Positions 18,965-27,627 of a stretch of DNA of 64,000 bases are shown in pieces (the first letter of the stretch is position 1; each line of letters opens with the position of its first letter). The stretch comes from Marinobacter litoralis (lineage in GTDB: Bacteria > Pseudomonadota > Gammaproteobacteria > Pseudomonadales > Oleiphilaceae): the NCBI RefSeq assembly GCF_016427555.1, contig NZ_JAELVS010000001.1:1-64000 (forward strand), read 5' to 3'. Under the pieces are notes generated by a model that saw only the letters and a program-made list of their open reading frames with translations, searched no databases and had not been told where the DNA came from. The position numbers and the translations under genes were made by a program.

Positions 18965-19408
18965 ATGGCAAAGAAGACTGCGCAAGCACCAAGCGAAACG
19001 TTTACCGGCTTCACCCCTTACGAAATTAAAAAGGGTGAAGACTACATGAGTGCAGACATGCTGCAGCACTTCAAGGACCTGCTATTGGATTGGAAGCAGG
19101 AACTGATGGAAGAAGTCGACCGCACCATGCACCACATGCAGGAAGACGCTGCAAACTACGCGGATCCCAGCGACCGTGCAACCCAGGAAGAGGAGTTCAG
19201 CCTGGAACTGCGCACCCGGGATCGTGAACGCAAACTGATCAAGAAGATCGACAAGACCATCGATCGTATCGACAAAGACGATTATGGTTTTTGTGATCAA
19301 TGCGGCGTAGAAATCGGCATTCGTCGACTGGAAGCTCGCCCCACGGCAACCCTTTGCATCGATTGCAAAACGTTGGCTGAAATTCGCGAACGCCAGACCG
19401 GCATCTGA
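18965..19408 (+). CDS. dksA: RNA polymerase-binding transcription factor DksA
   Basis: Binds the RNA polymerase secondary channel and, with ppGpp, represses rRNA promoters and activates amino-acid promoters. The 147-residue protein has a coiled coil bearing the tip motif DPSDRA (DxxDxA) and a four-cysteine zinc finger (CDQCG and CIDC). The spoT gene and a probable rrn P1 promoter, both parts of the same stringent circuit, lie in this window. It heads the dksA-gluQ-cbrXAB block, an order shared with Pseudomonas. Confidence 0.97.
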   Translation: MAKKTAQAPSETFTGFTPYEIKKGEDYMSADMLQHFKDLLLDWKQELMEEVDRTMHHMQEDAANYADPSDRATQEEEFSLELRTRDRERKLIKKIDKTIDRIDKDDYGFCDQCGVEIGIRRLEARPTATLCIDCKTLAEIRERQTGI

Positions 19409-19421
19409 TCTGCCCCTACCG

Positions 19422-19450
19422 GCAAGCTGGTGGTCTGACCGCCAGCTTGC
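19422..19450 (+). other. Hairpin between dksA and gluQ
   Basis: GCAAGCTGG (19422-19430) pairs with CCAGCTTGC (19442-19450) around an 11-nt loop in the 51-bp gap after dksA. No U-run follows, and gluQ starts 10 bp later. It could stabilise the dksA 3' end or lower gluQ expression rather than end the transcript fully. Confidence 0.5.
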
Positions 19451-19459
19451 AGAGATCCT

Positions 19460-20377
19460 ATGGAGCACACCCGATACCGCGGGCGCTTTGCGCCTTCCCC
19501 GACAGGCCCATTGCATTTCGGCTCCCTGGTCACGGCTGTTGCCACATGGCTGGAAGCCCGGGCAGCGGGCGGTGATTGGCTGGTCAGAATTGAAGACCTT
19601 GACCCGCTCAGGGAACCCCCGGAAGCCAGCCACCAGATTCTTCACTCTCTTGACGCCCACGGATTGCACCCGGACGAACCCGTCCGCTTCCAGTCCCAGC
19701 GCCAGGCAGCCTACCAGAAAGCCATCATCAATCTTCTGGAAAGCGGCAAAGCTTACCGCTGCAGCTGTTCGCGGAAGCAATTGCAAGCCCATGGCGGGCG
19801 GCACCCAGCCAAATGCAGAGAGCGCGACTCTCTGTCTGATCAGGCGCCTCAAGCCATTCGCTTTGCTCTCACTGATGAGCATAGCCACTGGCAGGACTTG
19901 TTACTGGGTCCGCAGCAGCAAACCGTTCGAGCGGAACTGGATGACCCGGTTCTGCAGCGAAAAGAAGGCTTTTACGCCTACCAATTGGCCGTAGCCGTTG
20001 ACGACATTGACCAAGGCATCAGCCATGTAGTGCGGGGTTCCGACCTGCTCGACATGACCGCCCAGCAACAGCAAATATTCCGGGCACTGGGCTCTTCCCC
20101 GCCTCAATGGTTGCATATTCCGGTTATCCTCAACGAGCAGGGCCAGAAGCTGAGCAAACAAAATCACGCGCCCGCACTCGATGACACAAAACCGGCAATG
20201 AATCTGGTGCATGCTCTCGCCGCACTTGGTCAACAACCACCCTCTGAACTGGCTTGGGCATCGGTAGCCGATGTACTGAGCTGGGCCCGGGCACACTGGC
20301 GGCGGGCGGCCATTCCCCTGACATCCCGACAAGCCCGTGGTATAACCCCAAGTACACAATCGCACTTGGACCACTAA
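19460..20377 (+). CDS. gluQ: Glutamyl-Q tRNA(Asp) synthetase
   Basis: Truncated GluRS paralogue that attaches glutamate to queuosine in the anticodon of tRNA(Asp). The 305-residue protein keeps the catalytic core, with the HIGH-equivalent PTGPLHFGSL and the KMSKS-equivalent KLSKQ. A Cys-rich zinc-site region includes CSCSRKQL and a cysteine in PAKCRE. It lacks the anticodon-binding domain of true GluRS. It follows dksA, as in many gammaproteobacteria, and stops 4 bp before the cbrX start. Confidence 0.94.
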   Translation: MEHTRYRGRFAPSPTGPLHFGSLVTAVATWLEARAAGGDWLVRIEDLDPLREPPEASHQILHSLDAHGLHPDEPVRFQSQRQAAYQKAIINLLESGKAYRCSCSRKQLQAHGGRHPAKCRERDSLSDQAPQAIRFALTDEHSHWQDLLLGPQQQTVRAELDDPVLQRKEGFYAYQLAVAVDDIDQGISHVVRGSDLLDMTAQQQQIFRALGSSPPQWLHIPVILNEQGQKLSKQNHAPALDDTKPAMNLVHALAALGQQPPSELAWASVADVLSWARAHWRRAAIPLTSRQARGITPSTQSHLDH

Positions 20378-20381
20378 CCCG

Positions 20382-20558
20382 ATGTATATCTACCGCCTGG
20401 TTTTTCTTCTGGTGCTGGCCATTTATATCTTTTCACCCAATATTCTTAGTTGGTGGACCGGCCCGGGCAATGCCTGGTACAGCCCGTTTATCTTTTGGGG
20501 GTGCCTGATTGTGATCGGTTTCTGGCTGGAATGGCGACGAGACCCCAATGAGTTTTAG
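20382..20558 (+). CDS. cbrX: CbrX-like small membrane protein
   Basis: A 58-residue protein starting MYIYRLVFLLVLAIYIFSPN and ending WLEWRRDPNEF, with two predicted membrane helices joined by a short Trp/Gly-rich loop. Position, size and the charged C-terminus match CbrX, the small protein encoded just before cbrA in Pseudomonas. Its last 11 bases overlap the cbrA start, and cbrA has no clear Shine-Dalgarno of its own, so translational coupling is likely. Molecular function is unknown. Confidence 0.75.
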   Translation: MYIYRLVFLLVLAIYIFSPNILSWWTGPGNAWYSPFIFWGCLIVIGFWLEWRRDPNEF

Positions 20559-23508
20559 CGCCCCTTCGCTGCTACTGGCCAGCCTGCTTTATCTGAGCCT
20601 TCTATTTGGAATTGCCTGGGCAACTGAACGTGGCACGTTGCTGCGCCGCTGGGTGCGCCACCCGCTGACCTACACACTCAGCCTCGGAGTGTATGCGGGC
20701 ATCTGGGCAGTTTACGGTGCCGCCGGATTCGCCGCCGAATCCGGTTTCGGTTACCTGGCCTATTACGTCGGTATCAGCGGCGCCTTCTTGCTGGCCCCCG
20801 TATTACTGAACCCGATTCTGCGGATTAGCCGAGCGTATCAGCTTACCTCGCTGGCCGACCTGTTCGCTTACCGGTACCGAAGCCAGTGGGCGGGTACACT
20901 GGTCACGCTCTGCTCCGCTGCCGCGATCATGTCTCTGCTCAGCATGCAGATTCAGGCGGTTTCGGCCTCAGCAAGCATACTTGCACCCGACACATCTCCG
21001 ACATTTATCAGCACACTTTTCTGCCTGATTGTCGTGCTGTTTGCCGTGCTGTTCGGCGCTCGCCGACAGCAGACAACCGGGCACCATCAAGGCTTGGTTC
21101 TTGCCATCGCGTTCGACTCACTGGTGAAGCTGGCGGCGTTGCTGGTATTGGGTGGCGTGATTCTGTTTACCGTCTTCGGCGGGAATGCCGGGCTGGAATC
21201 CTGGCTGGCCAGCACATCACGCCCCGAATCCCCGATGGCCATGAACGTGAACGACGGCACCTGGCGGGCACTGCTTTTGATGTCGTTTGCCGGCGCGCTG
21301 GTTTTGCCGCATATGTACCATATGACCTTCAGCGAAAGCCCATCGCCGAGAGCCCTCGGCAAAGCCAGCTGGGGCCTTCCGCTTTATCTGTTTCTGCTAG
21401 CCCTGCCGGTGCCACTGATTGTGTGGGGCGGTCAGGCTCTCGATGTGGCCGGGCCACCAGCCTTCTTCAGTATCGGCATCGCCCAGGCTCTGGACAGCCC
21501 GATGCTTACGCTGCTGATGTATATCGCTGGCTTGTCGGCGGCCAGCGGGCTCATGATTGTCAGTACGCTGGCCCTTGCCGGCATGGTTCTTAACCACATT
21601 GTTCTGCCTCTTAAAACCCCGAACGAACAGGGCGACATTTACTATTGGCTGCAATGGGTAAAGCGGCTGTTGATCGCCGCGATTCTTATTCTGGCTTTGC
21701 TGTTTCACGAGATTGTCGGCCAACACCTCGATCTCGCCATTCTCGGCGCTATATCGCTGACCGGCACGCTGCAGCTGCTGCCGGGAGTGCTTGGGGTTAT
21801 TTACTGGCCCGAAGGTAACCGTCGTGGTTTGATCGCGGGCCTGGTTACAGGCCTATCGATCTGGGTGCTTACTCTCGTCTTGCCGTTTTCTTACCCCTTT
21901 GACCTGCTGTCGCTAATCGGCATGCCGGTGACTGACGGCTTCGGCAACTGGCACGTGGTCACCTTTACCAGCCTGACGGCTAACCTTGCCGTATTTGCCG
22001 TGGTGTCTATCCTGAGCCCCGCCAAGCCGGAAGAAATCAGTGCCGCTCAGGCCTGCTCCATGGGCGCCCTTTCGCGACCCCAGCGTCGCGAACTCTTCGC
22101 CTCTTCCTCCGCGGATTTCATACATCATCTGGCCGAACCCTTGGGCATGAACGTTGCGCGCCGAGAGGTGCAACAAGCACTTTCCCAGCTGAAGCTGCCG
22201 CCCTCAGAATTTCGCCCATACCAACTGCGGCGCCTGAGGGATCAGGTTGAAGCCAACCTGTCCGGCCTGCTGGGTCCGTCTATCGCCAGCGATATCGTCA
22301 AAAGGCATTTGGGCTTCAAACCCATGGCTCGCGGAAGCACCGGGCAAGACATCCGCTACGTGGAACGAGCCCTCGGTGACTACCAGAGCCAGCTCACGGG
22401 GCTGGCGGGTGAGCTGGACAACCTCCGCCGACATTATCGTCAAACCCTGCAGAACTTGCCGATTCCGGCCTGCTCCATTGGTGACGATGGCGAAATTCTG
22501 ATGTGGAACCACGCCATGGAAGCACTGACCAGCATTTCCGCCGATGAAGTGGTCGGCGCCAAGCTCCTGGCGCTGCCAGAGCACTGGCACATGCTGCTCG
22601 ATGACTTCAACAAGGGCAGCGAGCCTCACCGGTACAAGCATCGGCTGGATTTACGGGGCAAACCCCACTGGTTGAATTTGCACAAAGCGGCCTTGAATGG
22701 CCCGGAGCACCCGGAAGACGGTTCTATCATTCTGGTAGAGGACCAAACCGAAACCCGTCTGCTTGAAGATGAGCTGATGCACAGTGAGCGTTTGGCTTCA
22801 GTGGGCCGGCTGGCAGCCGGCGTCGCCCATGAAATCGGCAATCCGGTCACGGGAATTTCATCGTTGGCACAAAACCTCAAGCTGGAAACGGACAACCCGG
22901 AGATTCTAGATACGGCCAACCAGATCCAGCAGCAAACCCGGCGCATTTCGACCATCTTGCAATCGCTGATGAATTTCTCCCGCACCGGCAACCACGCCCA
23001 AGCCACTCGCTATGAACCGGTTAGCCTTCACCGTTGTGTGGAGGAGTCGATCAACCTGCTGTCATTAGGCGATAACAGCAAGGGCATCCAATACGAAAAC
23101 CACTGCCCGCAGGATCTGCAAATTCTCGGCGACGAACAGCGCCTGGTGCAGGTGTTCGTCAACCTGCTCGCAAATGCACGAGATGCGTCTCCGGAGAAGG
23201 GGCAAATCCGGGTGACTGGCAAGCGCGACAGCTACTCGGCTATCATCGAGGTCATTGATGAAGGCACAGGAATACCTGCGGACCAACAGGATCATGTTTT
23301 TGAGCCCTTTTTTACGACAAAGGCATCGAACAAAGGCACAGGGCTTGGCCTCTCTCTTGTGTACAGTATTGTTGAAGAACACTATGGCAACATCCAGGTA
23401 GAGAGCCCCGCCCTCTCCATGAGCGGCAAAGGCACTTGCATGAGGCTTCGCCTGCCAGCTTACGAACCCGACACCGATGCTGACAGTCGCCCGAACGAAA
23501 GGTCGTGA
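20548..23508 (+). CDS. cbrA: CbrA sensor histidine kinase with N-terminal transporter domain
   Basis: A 986-residue inner-membrane hybrid of a solute:sodium-symporter-like (SLC5) domain of about 13 helices (residues 1-500), a linker, a PAS domain (about 620-740), a HisKA domain with phospho-acceptor H761 (VAHEIGNPV), and an HATPase with the N box (NLLANARDASP) and GTGLGLSLVYSIVEEH. Length and architecture match Pseudomonas CbrA, which senses carbon/nitrogen status and, in some species, transports histidine. It is coupled to cbrX upstream and lies 7 bp before cbrB. Confidence 0.93.
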   Translation: MSFSAPSLLLASLLYLSLLFGIAWATERGTLLRRWVRHPLTYTLSLGVYAGIWAVYGAAGFAAESGFGYLAYYVGISGAFLLAPVLLNPILRISRAYQLTSLADLFAYRYRSQWAGTLVTLCSAAAIMSLLSMQIQAVSASASILAPDTSPTFISTLFCLIVVLFAVLFGARRQQTTGHHQGLVLAIAFDSLVKLAALLVLGGVILFTVFGGNAGLESWLASTSRPESPMAMNVNDGTWRALLLMSFAGALVLPHMYHMTFSESPSPRALGKASWGLPLYLFLLALPVPLIVWGGQALDVAGPPAFFSIGIAQALDSPMLTLLMYIAGLSAASGLMIVSTLALAGMVLNHIVLPLKTPNEQGDIYYWLQWVKRLLIAAILILALLFHEIVGQHLDLAILGAISLTGTLQLLPGVLGVIYWPEGNRRGLIAGLVTGLSIWVLTLVLPFSYPFDLLSLIGMPVTDGFGNWHVVTFTSLTANLAVFAVVSILSPAKPEEISAAQACSMGALSRPQRRELFASSSADFIHHLAEPLGMNVARREVQQALSQLKLPPSEFRPYQLRRLRDQVEANLSGLLGPSIASDIVKRHLGFKPMARGSTGQDIRYVERALGDYQSQLTGLAGELDNLRRHYRQTLQNLPIPACSIGDDGEILMWNHAMEALTSISADEVVGAKLLALPEHWHMLLDDFNKGSEPHRYKHRLDLRGKPHWLNLHKAALNGPEHPEDGSIILVEDQTETRLLEDELMHSERLASVGRLAAGVAHEIGNPVTGISSLAQNLKLETDNPEILDTANQIQQQTRRISTILQSLMNFSRTGNHAQATRYEPVSLHRCVEESINLLSLGDNSKGIQYENHCPQDLQILGDEQRLVQVFVNLLANARDASPEKGQIRVTGKRDSYSAIIEVIDEGTGIPADQQDHVFEPFFTTKASNKGTGLGLSLVYSIVEEHYGNIQVESPALSMSGKGTCMRLRLPAYEPDTDADSRPNERS

Positions 23509-23515
23509 ACGTACT

Positions 23516-24910
23516 ATGCCCCGCATACTGATTGTTGAAGACGAAGACATTATCCGCTCTGCAGTTCGGAAACTGCTCCAGCATGCCGGCTACGAGGTAG
23601 CCGATGCCATTTCGGTAGAGGCTGCGGAAGAGCTGGAACCCGATACCTTCGACCTCGTCATTACCGACCTCCGCTTACCCGGCGCCGCGGGCACCGAGAT
23701 GATCAACCGGGCCCCCAACACCCCCGTTCTGATTATGACCAGCTACGCCAGCCTGCGCTCCGCCGTAGACTCCATGAAAATGGGCGCGGTGGATTACATT
23801 GCCAAACCGTTTGATCACGATGAAATGCTGGCGGCCGTCGAAGGCATCTTGGCACGCAAAGACGCATTACCTGCTGGCAACGAAGACGCGGCCGATTCCG
23901 CAGCAGAAGCGCCCGATCCATCCAACATCATGTTTGGCCAGTGCGAGCCCATGGAAAAGGTGTTCACCCTTATTCGGAAAGTGGCGCCAACCCAAACTAC
24001 AGTGCTGATCAACGGTGAATCCGGTACCGGTAAAGAACTGGCTGCCCGAGCGCTGCACCTGTTGAGCCCCCGGGCCTCCAAGCCCCTGATTTCCGTTAAC
24101 TGCGCGGCGATTCCCGAGAGTCTGATTGAGTCCGAACTGTTCGGTCATGAGAAAGGTTCGTTTACCGGCGCGGTGTCGGCCCGCACCGGTCTGATCGAAG
24201 CGGCTGACGGCGGCAGTTTGTTTCTGGACGAAATTGGTGAGCTACCCGCCGAAGCGCAGGCCCGACTCCTGCGAGTGCTTCAGGAAAGCGAAATTCGTAA
24301 GGTGGGTGCCACCCAAAGCCGGAAAGTGGACGTGCGCATGATTGCGGCCACCCACCGAAATCTCAAAGCCATGACGCGCACAGGCGAGTTCCGGGAAGAT
24401 CTTTACTACCGTCTGAACGTCATGCAGATCCGCCTGCCGCCTCTACGAGAGCGCCGTTCAGACATCCTGGGCCTGGCCGGACGGTTCCTGAAGCAACAGG
24501 CGCAGAAACTTGACCGGCCGGACCTGCACCTGAGCCCGGAAGCCATGCAAGCTCTGCAGCGCTACCGCTGGCCGGGTAACGTGCGGGAATTAGAGAACGC
24601 GATTGAACGTGCCTCTATTCTGGCAGATGGCGACACCATTACACCGTCCGTTCTGGACCTCGACAGCGACTCGGGCGACGAATACATCCCTGAAACCCTG
24701 GTAGAAGGCAACAACGAAAGCACCCCACCCCGGGATTCCGACTCAGCCAACGATTTGTCTCTGGAAGACTATTTCCAGCATTTCGTTATCGAAAATCAGG
24801 ACCGCATGAGCGAAACCGAGCTGGCACAAAAACTGGGCATCAGCCGCAAATCCCTCTGGGAACGCAGACAACGTTTAGGTATTCCTCGAAAAAAGACCAG
24901 CGGCAGCTAA
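23516..24910 (+). CDS. cbrB: CbrB sigma-54-dependent response regulator
   Basis: A 464-residue NtrC-type activator. The receiver has acidic residues E8-D9-E10 and phospho-acceptor D51 (VITDLRLPG). The AAA+ domain has Walker A GESGTGKE and the sigma-54 contact loop as GSFTGA rather than GAFTGA. A Fis-type helix-turn-helix ends the protein ([22 protein letters not shown]). The ATG at 23516 gives [11 protein letters not shown], the normal receiver start; the frame is open 13 codons further upstream. The CrcZ-like RNA gene with a sigma-54 promoter follows directly and is its expected main target. Confidence 0.93.
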   Translation: MPRILIVEDEDIIRSAVRKLLQHAGYEVADAISVEAAEELEPDTFDLVITDLRLPGAAGTEMINRAPNTPVLIMTSYASLRSAVDSMKMGAVDYIAKPFDHDEMLAAVEGILARKDALPAGNEDAADSAAEAPDPSNIMFGQCEPMEKVFTLIRKVAPTQTTVLINGESGTGKELAARALHLLSPRASKPLISVNCAAIPESLIESELFGHEKGSFTGAVSARTGLIEAADGGSLFLDEIGELPAEAQARLLRVLQESEIRKVGATQSRKVDVRMIAATHRNLKAMTRTGEFREDLYYRLNVMQIRLPPLRERRSDILGLAGRFLKQQAQKLDRPDLHLSPEAMQALQRYRWPGNVRELENAIERASILADGDTITPSVLDLDSDSGDEYIPETLVEGNNESTPPRDSDSANDLSLEDYFQHFVIENQDRMSETELAQKLGISRKSLWERRQRLGIPRKKTSGS

Positions 24911-24918
24911 ATCCGCGC

Positions 24919-25050
24919 CGGTAACAAATGAACCCAGAATCATTTGTTACCGAGCGTTCCTCTCGGTAACACTTCCCCGCCCCTTTATGTGACGCAGGTA
25001 ACACTTTTCTCGGATACGGGGTAACACTTATCTCGACCGAATTCGTAACC
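24919..25050 (+). promoter_or_regulatory. Palindrome and direct-repeat array upstream of the sigma-54 promoter, likely CbrB sites
   Basis: CGGTAACAAATGA (24919-24931) mirrors TCATTTGTTACCG (24940-24952). TGTTACCGAG (24945-24954) mirrors CTCGGTAACA (24962-24971). GGTAACACTT recurs at 24965, 24997 and 25020, and GTAACC lies at 25045. The shared core is GTAAC/GTTAC. The array sits 30-160 bp upstream of a sigma-54 promoter, where enhancer-binding proteins act. The first palindrome starts 8 bp after the cbrB stop and could also act as a 3' hairpin, but no U-run follows. Assignment to CbrB is inferred from position. Confidence 0.72.
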
Positions 25051-25077
25051 AACTGTTAATAAAGATATTTTAAATTC

Positions 25078-25093
25078 TGGCACGGCCTCTGCA
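25078..25093 (+). promoter_or_regulatory. Sigma-54 promoter of the CrcZ-like RNA
   Basis: TGGCACGGCCTCTGCA has the -24 element TGGCACG and a -12 element with the invariant GC (25091-25092), at the spacing required for RpoN holoenzyme (consensus TGGCACG-N4-TTGCW). The expected start is about 25104. It lies downstream of the repeat array and of cbrB, as in Pseudomonas. Confidence 0.85.
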
Positions 25094-25103
25094 CTATTAA
25101 GAG

Positions 25104-25490
25104 CGCACAACAACAAAAACAATAAGTGACAACGCAGCGGCAACAACAAAAACAAAAAGCTGCAAGAAAACGTCCGGTAACAAAAACAAAAATAGGACGT
25201 AAGCGAACTGAGTGTTTTGGGTGCTAGGTTTTTTTGTGATCCCTCAGCATGCGCGAGTTGTAGATGTGGATAAGAATCGTCTAGCAGACGACGCTACACC
25301 TGCCTTGATAACCCGCTCCATGCTATTGATCGCACCGTGTATTCAAAGCTTTCCGCTTGCATAATATTGATGCCCGAATGTTGGGCACACAGTGGGGCAA
25401 AACATTAAAAAGAATCCCGACTCAAAAACAAAAACAATTGCAGATCGTCGAAGCTTTCAGGGCGGATTCGTGAAAACGGATCCGCCTTTT
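25104..25490 (+). ncRNA. crcZ: CrcZ-like small RNA, Hfq/Crc-sequestering
   Basis: No coding frame fits this stretch. CA-rich motifs recur: AACAACAAAAACAA (25109), AACAACAAAAACAAAAA (25142), AACAAAAACAAAAATA (25179) and AAAAACAAAAACAA (25424). The second sits in the loop of GCAGC/GCTGC (25134-25138 with 25159-25163), the third in the loop of ACGTCC/GGACGT (25170-25175 with 25195-25200). A hairpin TCGTCT-AGC-AGACGA lies at 25277. In Pseudomonas, CrcZ (about 400 nt, between cbrB and pcnB, sigma-54/CbrB-driven) titrates Hfq with such motifs and relieves catabolite repression. Position, promoter, length and motifs all agree; sequence similarity was not tested. Confidence 0.85.
25461..25490 (+). 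terminator. Intrinsic terminator of the CrcZ-like RNA
   Basis: GGCGGATTCG (25461-25470) pairs with CGGATCCGCC (25477-25486) through nine Watson-Crick pairs and one G-U, with a 6-nt loop, followed by TTTT. It ends the RNA about 145 bp before pcnB. Confidence 0.85.
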
Positions 25491-25635
25491 GATTATTGGT
25501 CACCGCCAAATGGCCTTTACTGCCTCTCAAGCCATCAAAAAATCCGCATTTCCTGCCTAATATCCGCCAAACATGTGCAATTCCTGCGCAAACCGTTAAA
25601 ATCCACGTTTTTGCTCTGCGCAAACACGGACTTCC

Positions 25636-27006
25636 ATGCCTAAAAGACTTGTAGAAAAGCTGCGTTCTTTCATGCCCAGTACCGGGAAAAAGAAAGCCAA
25701 ACATTACCAGCGCCAAGAGATTCCGAGAGACCAGCACAATGTGTCTCGCTCGATGATCAGCGAACCTGCCAAAAAAGTCCTGAACCGGCTGAACAAGTCC
25801 GGCTACGAAGCCTACTTGGTGGGCGGCGGCGTGCGAGACATCGTTCTCGGTGGCCGCCCCAAAGACTTCGATATCGCCACCAACGCTACGCCGGAAGAAG
25901 TGCACGATCTGTTTCGCAACTCCCGGCTGATTGGCCGCCGTTTTCGTATCGTGCACGTGGTCTTTGGCCGCGAGATCATCGAGGTAACCACCTTCCGCGG
26001 CAACGCAGAAGCTTCTAATGAAGACCATTCTGACCACGAGCACAAAACCAGCGAGCACGGGTTGCTGTTGCGGGACAACGTTTACGGGAATCTGGAAGAC
26101 GATGCCCTGCGCCGAGATTTCACCATCAATGCGCTCTACTACTGCATTCGTGATTTCACCATTATCGACTTTGCCAACGGCATGCGGGATCTCGAAAACC
26201 GGCAGATCCGCCTGATTGGCGACCCGGCAACCCGCTACCGTGAAGACCCGGTGCGCATGCTGCGCGCTATCCGCTTTGCCGCGAAGCTGGGTTTTGATAT
26301 CGAGCCGGAAACCGAAGCCCCCATTCGTGAACTCGCCCCTCTTTTGGGCCACATACCTCCGGCTCGTTTGTTCGATGAAGTGCTTAAGCTGTTTTCAGCC
26401 GGATATGGCGAAGCCACTTACGAGCTTCTGAAAGATTACGGCCTGCTGGAAATGCTGTTCCCGGAAACCGTGCGAGCGATCAATAACGGTGAATCCGACG
26501 AACTCATTCGCCAAGCACTGCGTAATACCGATGCCCGCATCGCGCAGGGCAAGTCGGTCACACCTTACTTCCTGTTCGCCGCCATGCTATGGCCGGCACT
26601 GCAGGCCGAGTGGCGCGTGCGTCAGGATAACGGCGACCCGGTTCAACCCGCGCTGCACGGTGCCATCGGCAAAGTGATTGGACGTCAGGTGCAGGCCACT
26701 TCAATTCCAAAACGGTTCTCAGGGCCGATGAAGGAAATCTGGGAGCTTCAGATCCGCCTGCCCCGGCGCCAGGGTAAACGAGCCTTTGCCACACTCAGCC
26801 ACCCGCGCTTCCGGGCCGCGTACGATTTCTTGCTGGTGCGCGAATCCGCCGGCGAACTGGAACCGGGCCTTGGCTCTTGGTGGACCGATTTCCAAAAAGC
26901 CGATGATCGTAATCAGGAACACATGCTGTCTCAGCTCGGGGCTGCAGCGGGGCCCCGCAAACGTGGTCGCAAACGCAGCCCCCGCAAGAAACCGGCTCAA
27001 TCGTGA
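25636..27006 (+). CDS. pcnB: Poly(A) polymerase I
   Basis: Adds poly(A) tails to RNAs and so promotes their decay. The 456-residue class II nucleotidyltransferase has GGGVRD and the catalytic DFD pair (D78, D80) in DFDIATN, then RRDFTINALYY and the neck motif EDPVRMLRAIRFAAKLGFDI. The Lys/Arg-rich C-terminus (RKRGRKRSPRKKPAQ) is typical of PcnB and separates it from CCA-adding enzymes. Its stop overlaps the folK start by 4 bp. Confidence 0.95.
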   Translation: MPKRLVEKLRSFMPSTGKKKAKHYQRQEIPRDQHNVSRSMISEPAKKVLNRLNKSGYEAYLVGGGVRDIVLGGRPKDFDIATNATPEEVHDLFRNSRLIGRRFRIVHVVFGREIIEVTTFRGNAEASNEDHSDHEHKTSEHGLLLRDNVYGNLEDDALRRDFTINALYYCIRDFTIIDFANGMRDLENRQIRLIGDPATRYREDPVRMLRAIRFAAKLGFDIEPETEAPIRELAPLLGHIPPARLFDEVLKLFSAGYGEATYELLKDYGLLEMLFPETVRAINNGESDELIRQALRNTDARIAQGKSVTPYFLFAAMLWPALQAEWRVRQDNGDPVQPALHGAIGKVIGRQVQATSIPKRFSGPMKEIWELQIRLPRRQGKRAFATLSHPRFRAAYDFLLVRESAGELEPGLGSWWTDFQKADDRNQEHMLSQLGAAAGPRKRGRKRSPRKKPAQS

Positions 27007-27503
27007 ACAGCATCGTTTATGTAGGGCTGGGCAGCAACCTGAAAGACCCGGCCGCCCAGTTGGCACGAGCCGTCATGGAGCTGTCGCGTTTGCCGCGAAC
27101 CACACTGCTGGCTCAGTCGCCGTTCTACGCCAGTCGGCCGGTTGGCCCGCAAGATCAGCCCGATTTCGTTAACGGCGCGGTACAGCTGAGCACGGGCTTG
27201 TCGCCACACCAACTGCTGGACCATCTGCAAGCCATCGAGCAAGCCCATGGGCGGGAGCGACTCAGGCACTGGGGGCCACGTACACTGGACCTGGATGTAC
27301 TTCTTTTTGGCTCCCACGTCATCAACGACTCACGCCTGACCGTTCCCCATGCAGAGCTGGCAAACCGGGATTTTGCACTTCAGCCATTGCTGGACCTGAA
27401 CCCCGAACTTAAATTACCGGATGGACGACGCATTGATCAGTTACGCGCCCAATGCCCGGACAATCAACTACGCAAACTACCGCCGATGGCCGGATCAGAC
27501 TAA
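27003..27503 (+). CDS. folK: HPPK, 6-hydroxymethyl-7,8-dihydropterin pyrophosphokinase (first copy)
   Basis: Transfers pyrophosphate from ATP to hydroxymethyl-dihydropterin in folate synthesis. The 166-residue protein shows VGLGSNLKDP at the N-terminus, the metal/ATP signature GPRTLDLDVLLFG, and VPHAELANRDFALQPLLDLNP. It starts in the ATGA-type overlap with pcnB, upstream of panB and panC, the standard gammaproteobacterial order. A second, diverged folK copy lies at 30965-31480. Confidence 0.94.
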   Translation: MNSIVYVGLGSNLKDPAAQLARAVMELSRLPRTTLLAQSPFYASRPVGPQDQPDFVNGAVQLSTGLSPHQLLDHLQAIEQAHGRERLRHWGPRTLDLDVLLFGSHVINDSRLTVPHAELANRDFALQPLLDLNPELKLPDGRRIDQLRAQCPDNQLRKLPPMAGSD

Positions 27504-27627
27504 TCCAAGGGCAGGAACTCCATGCTACCCTTGTGCCTGACACACCTCGGCATTAATCTTATACTTCTCTGAACACCGGAAGACCCCGGATAACTACTGG
27601 CCCATCCACCCAAAAGGCAAGGATCTT

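Noticed and set aside
24919..24971. Intrinsic terminator of cbrB
   Set aside because: The palindromes are strong, but no U-run follows, and the same half-site recurs as direct repeats toward the sigma-54 promoter, which fits regulator sites better.
25392..25643. 83-codon frame spanning the end of the CrcZ-like RNA and the pcnB start
   Set aside because: It crosses a strong terminator and overlaps pcnB, has no Shine-Dalgarno, and its translation follows the CA motifs.
25405..26352. 315-codon minus-strand frame over pcnB and the CrcZ-like RNA
   Set aside because: It is antisense to the catalytic core of pcnB and lacks domains.
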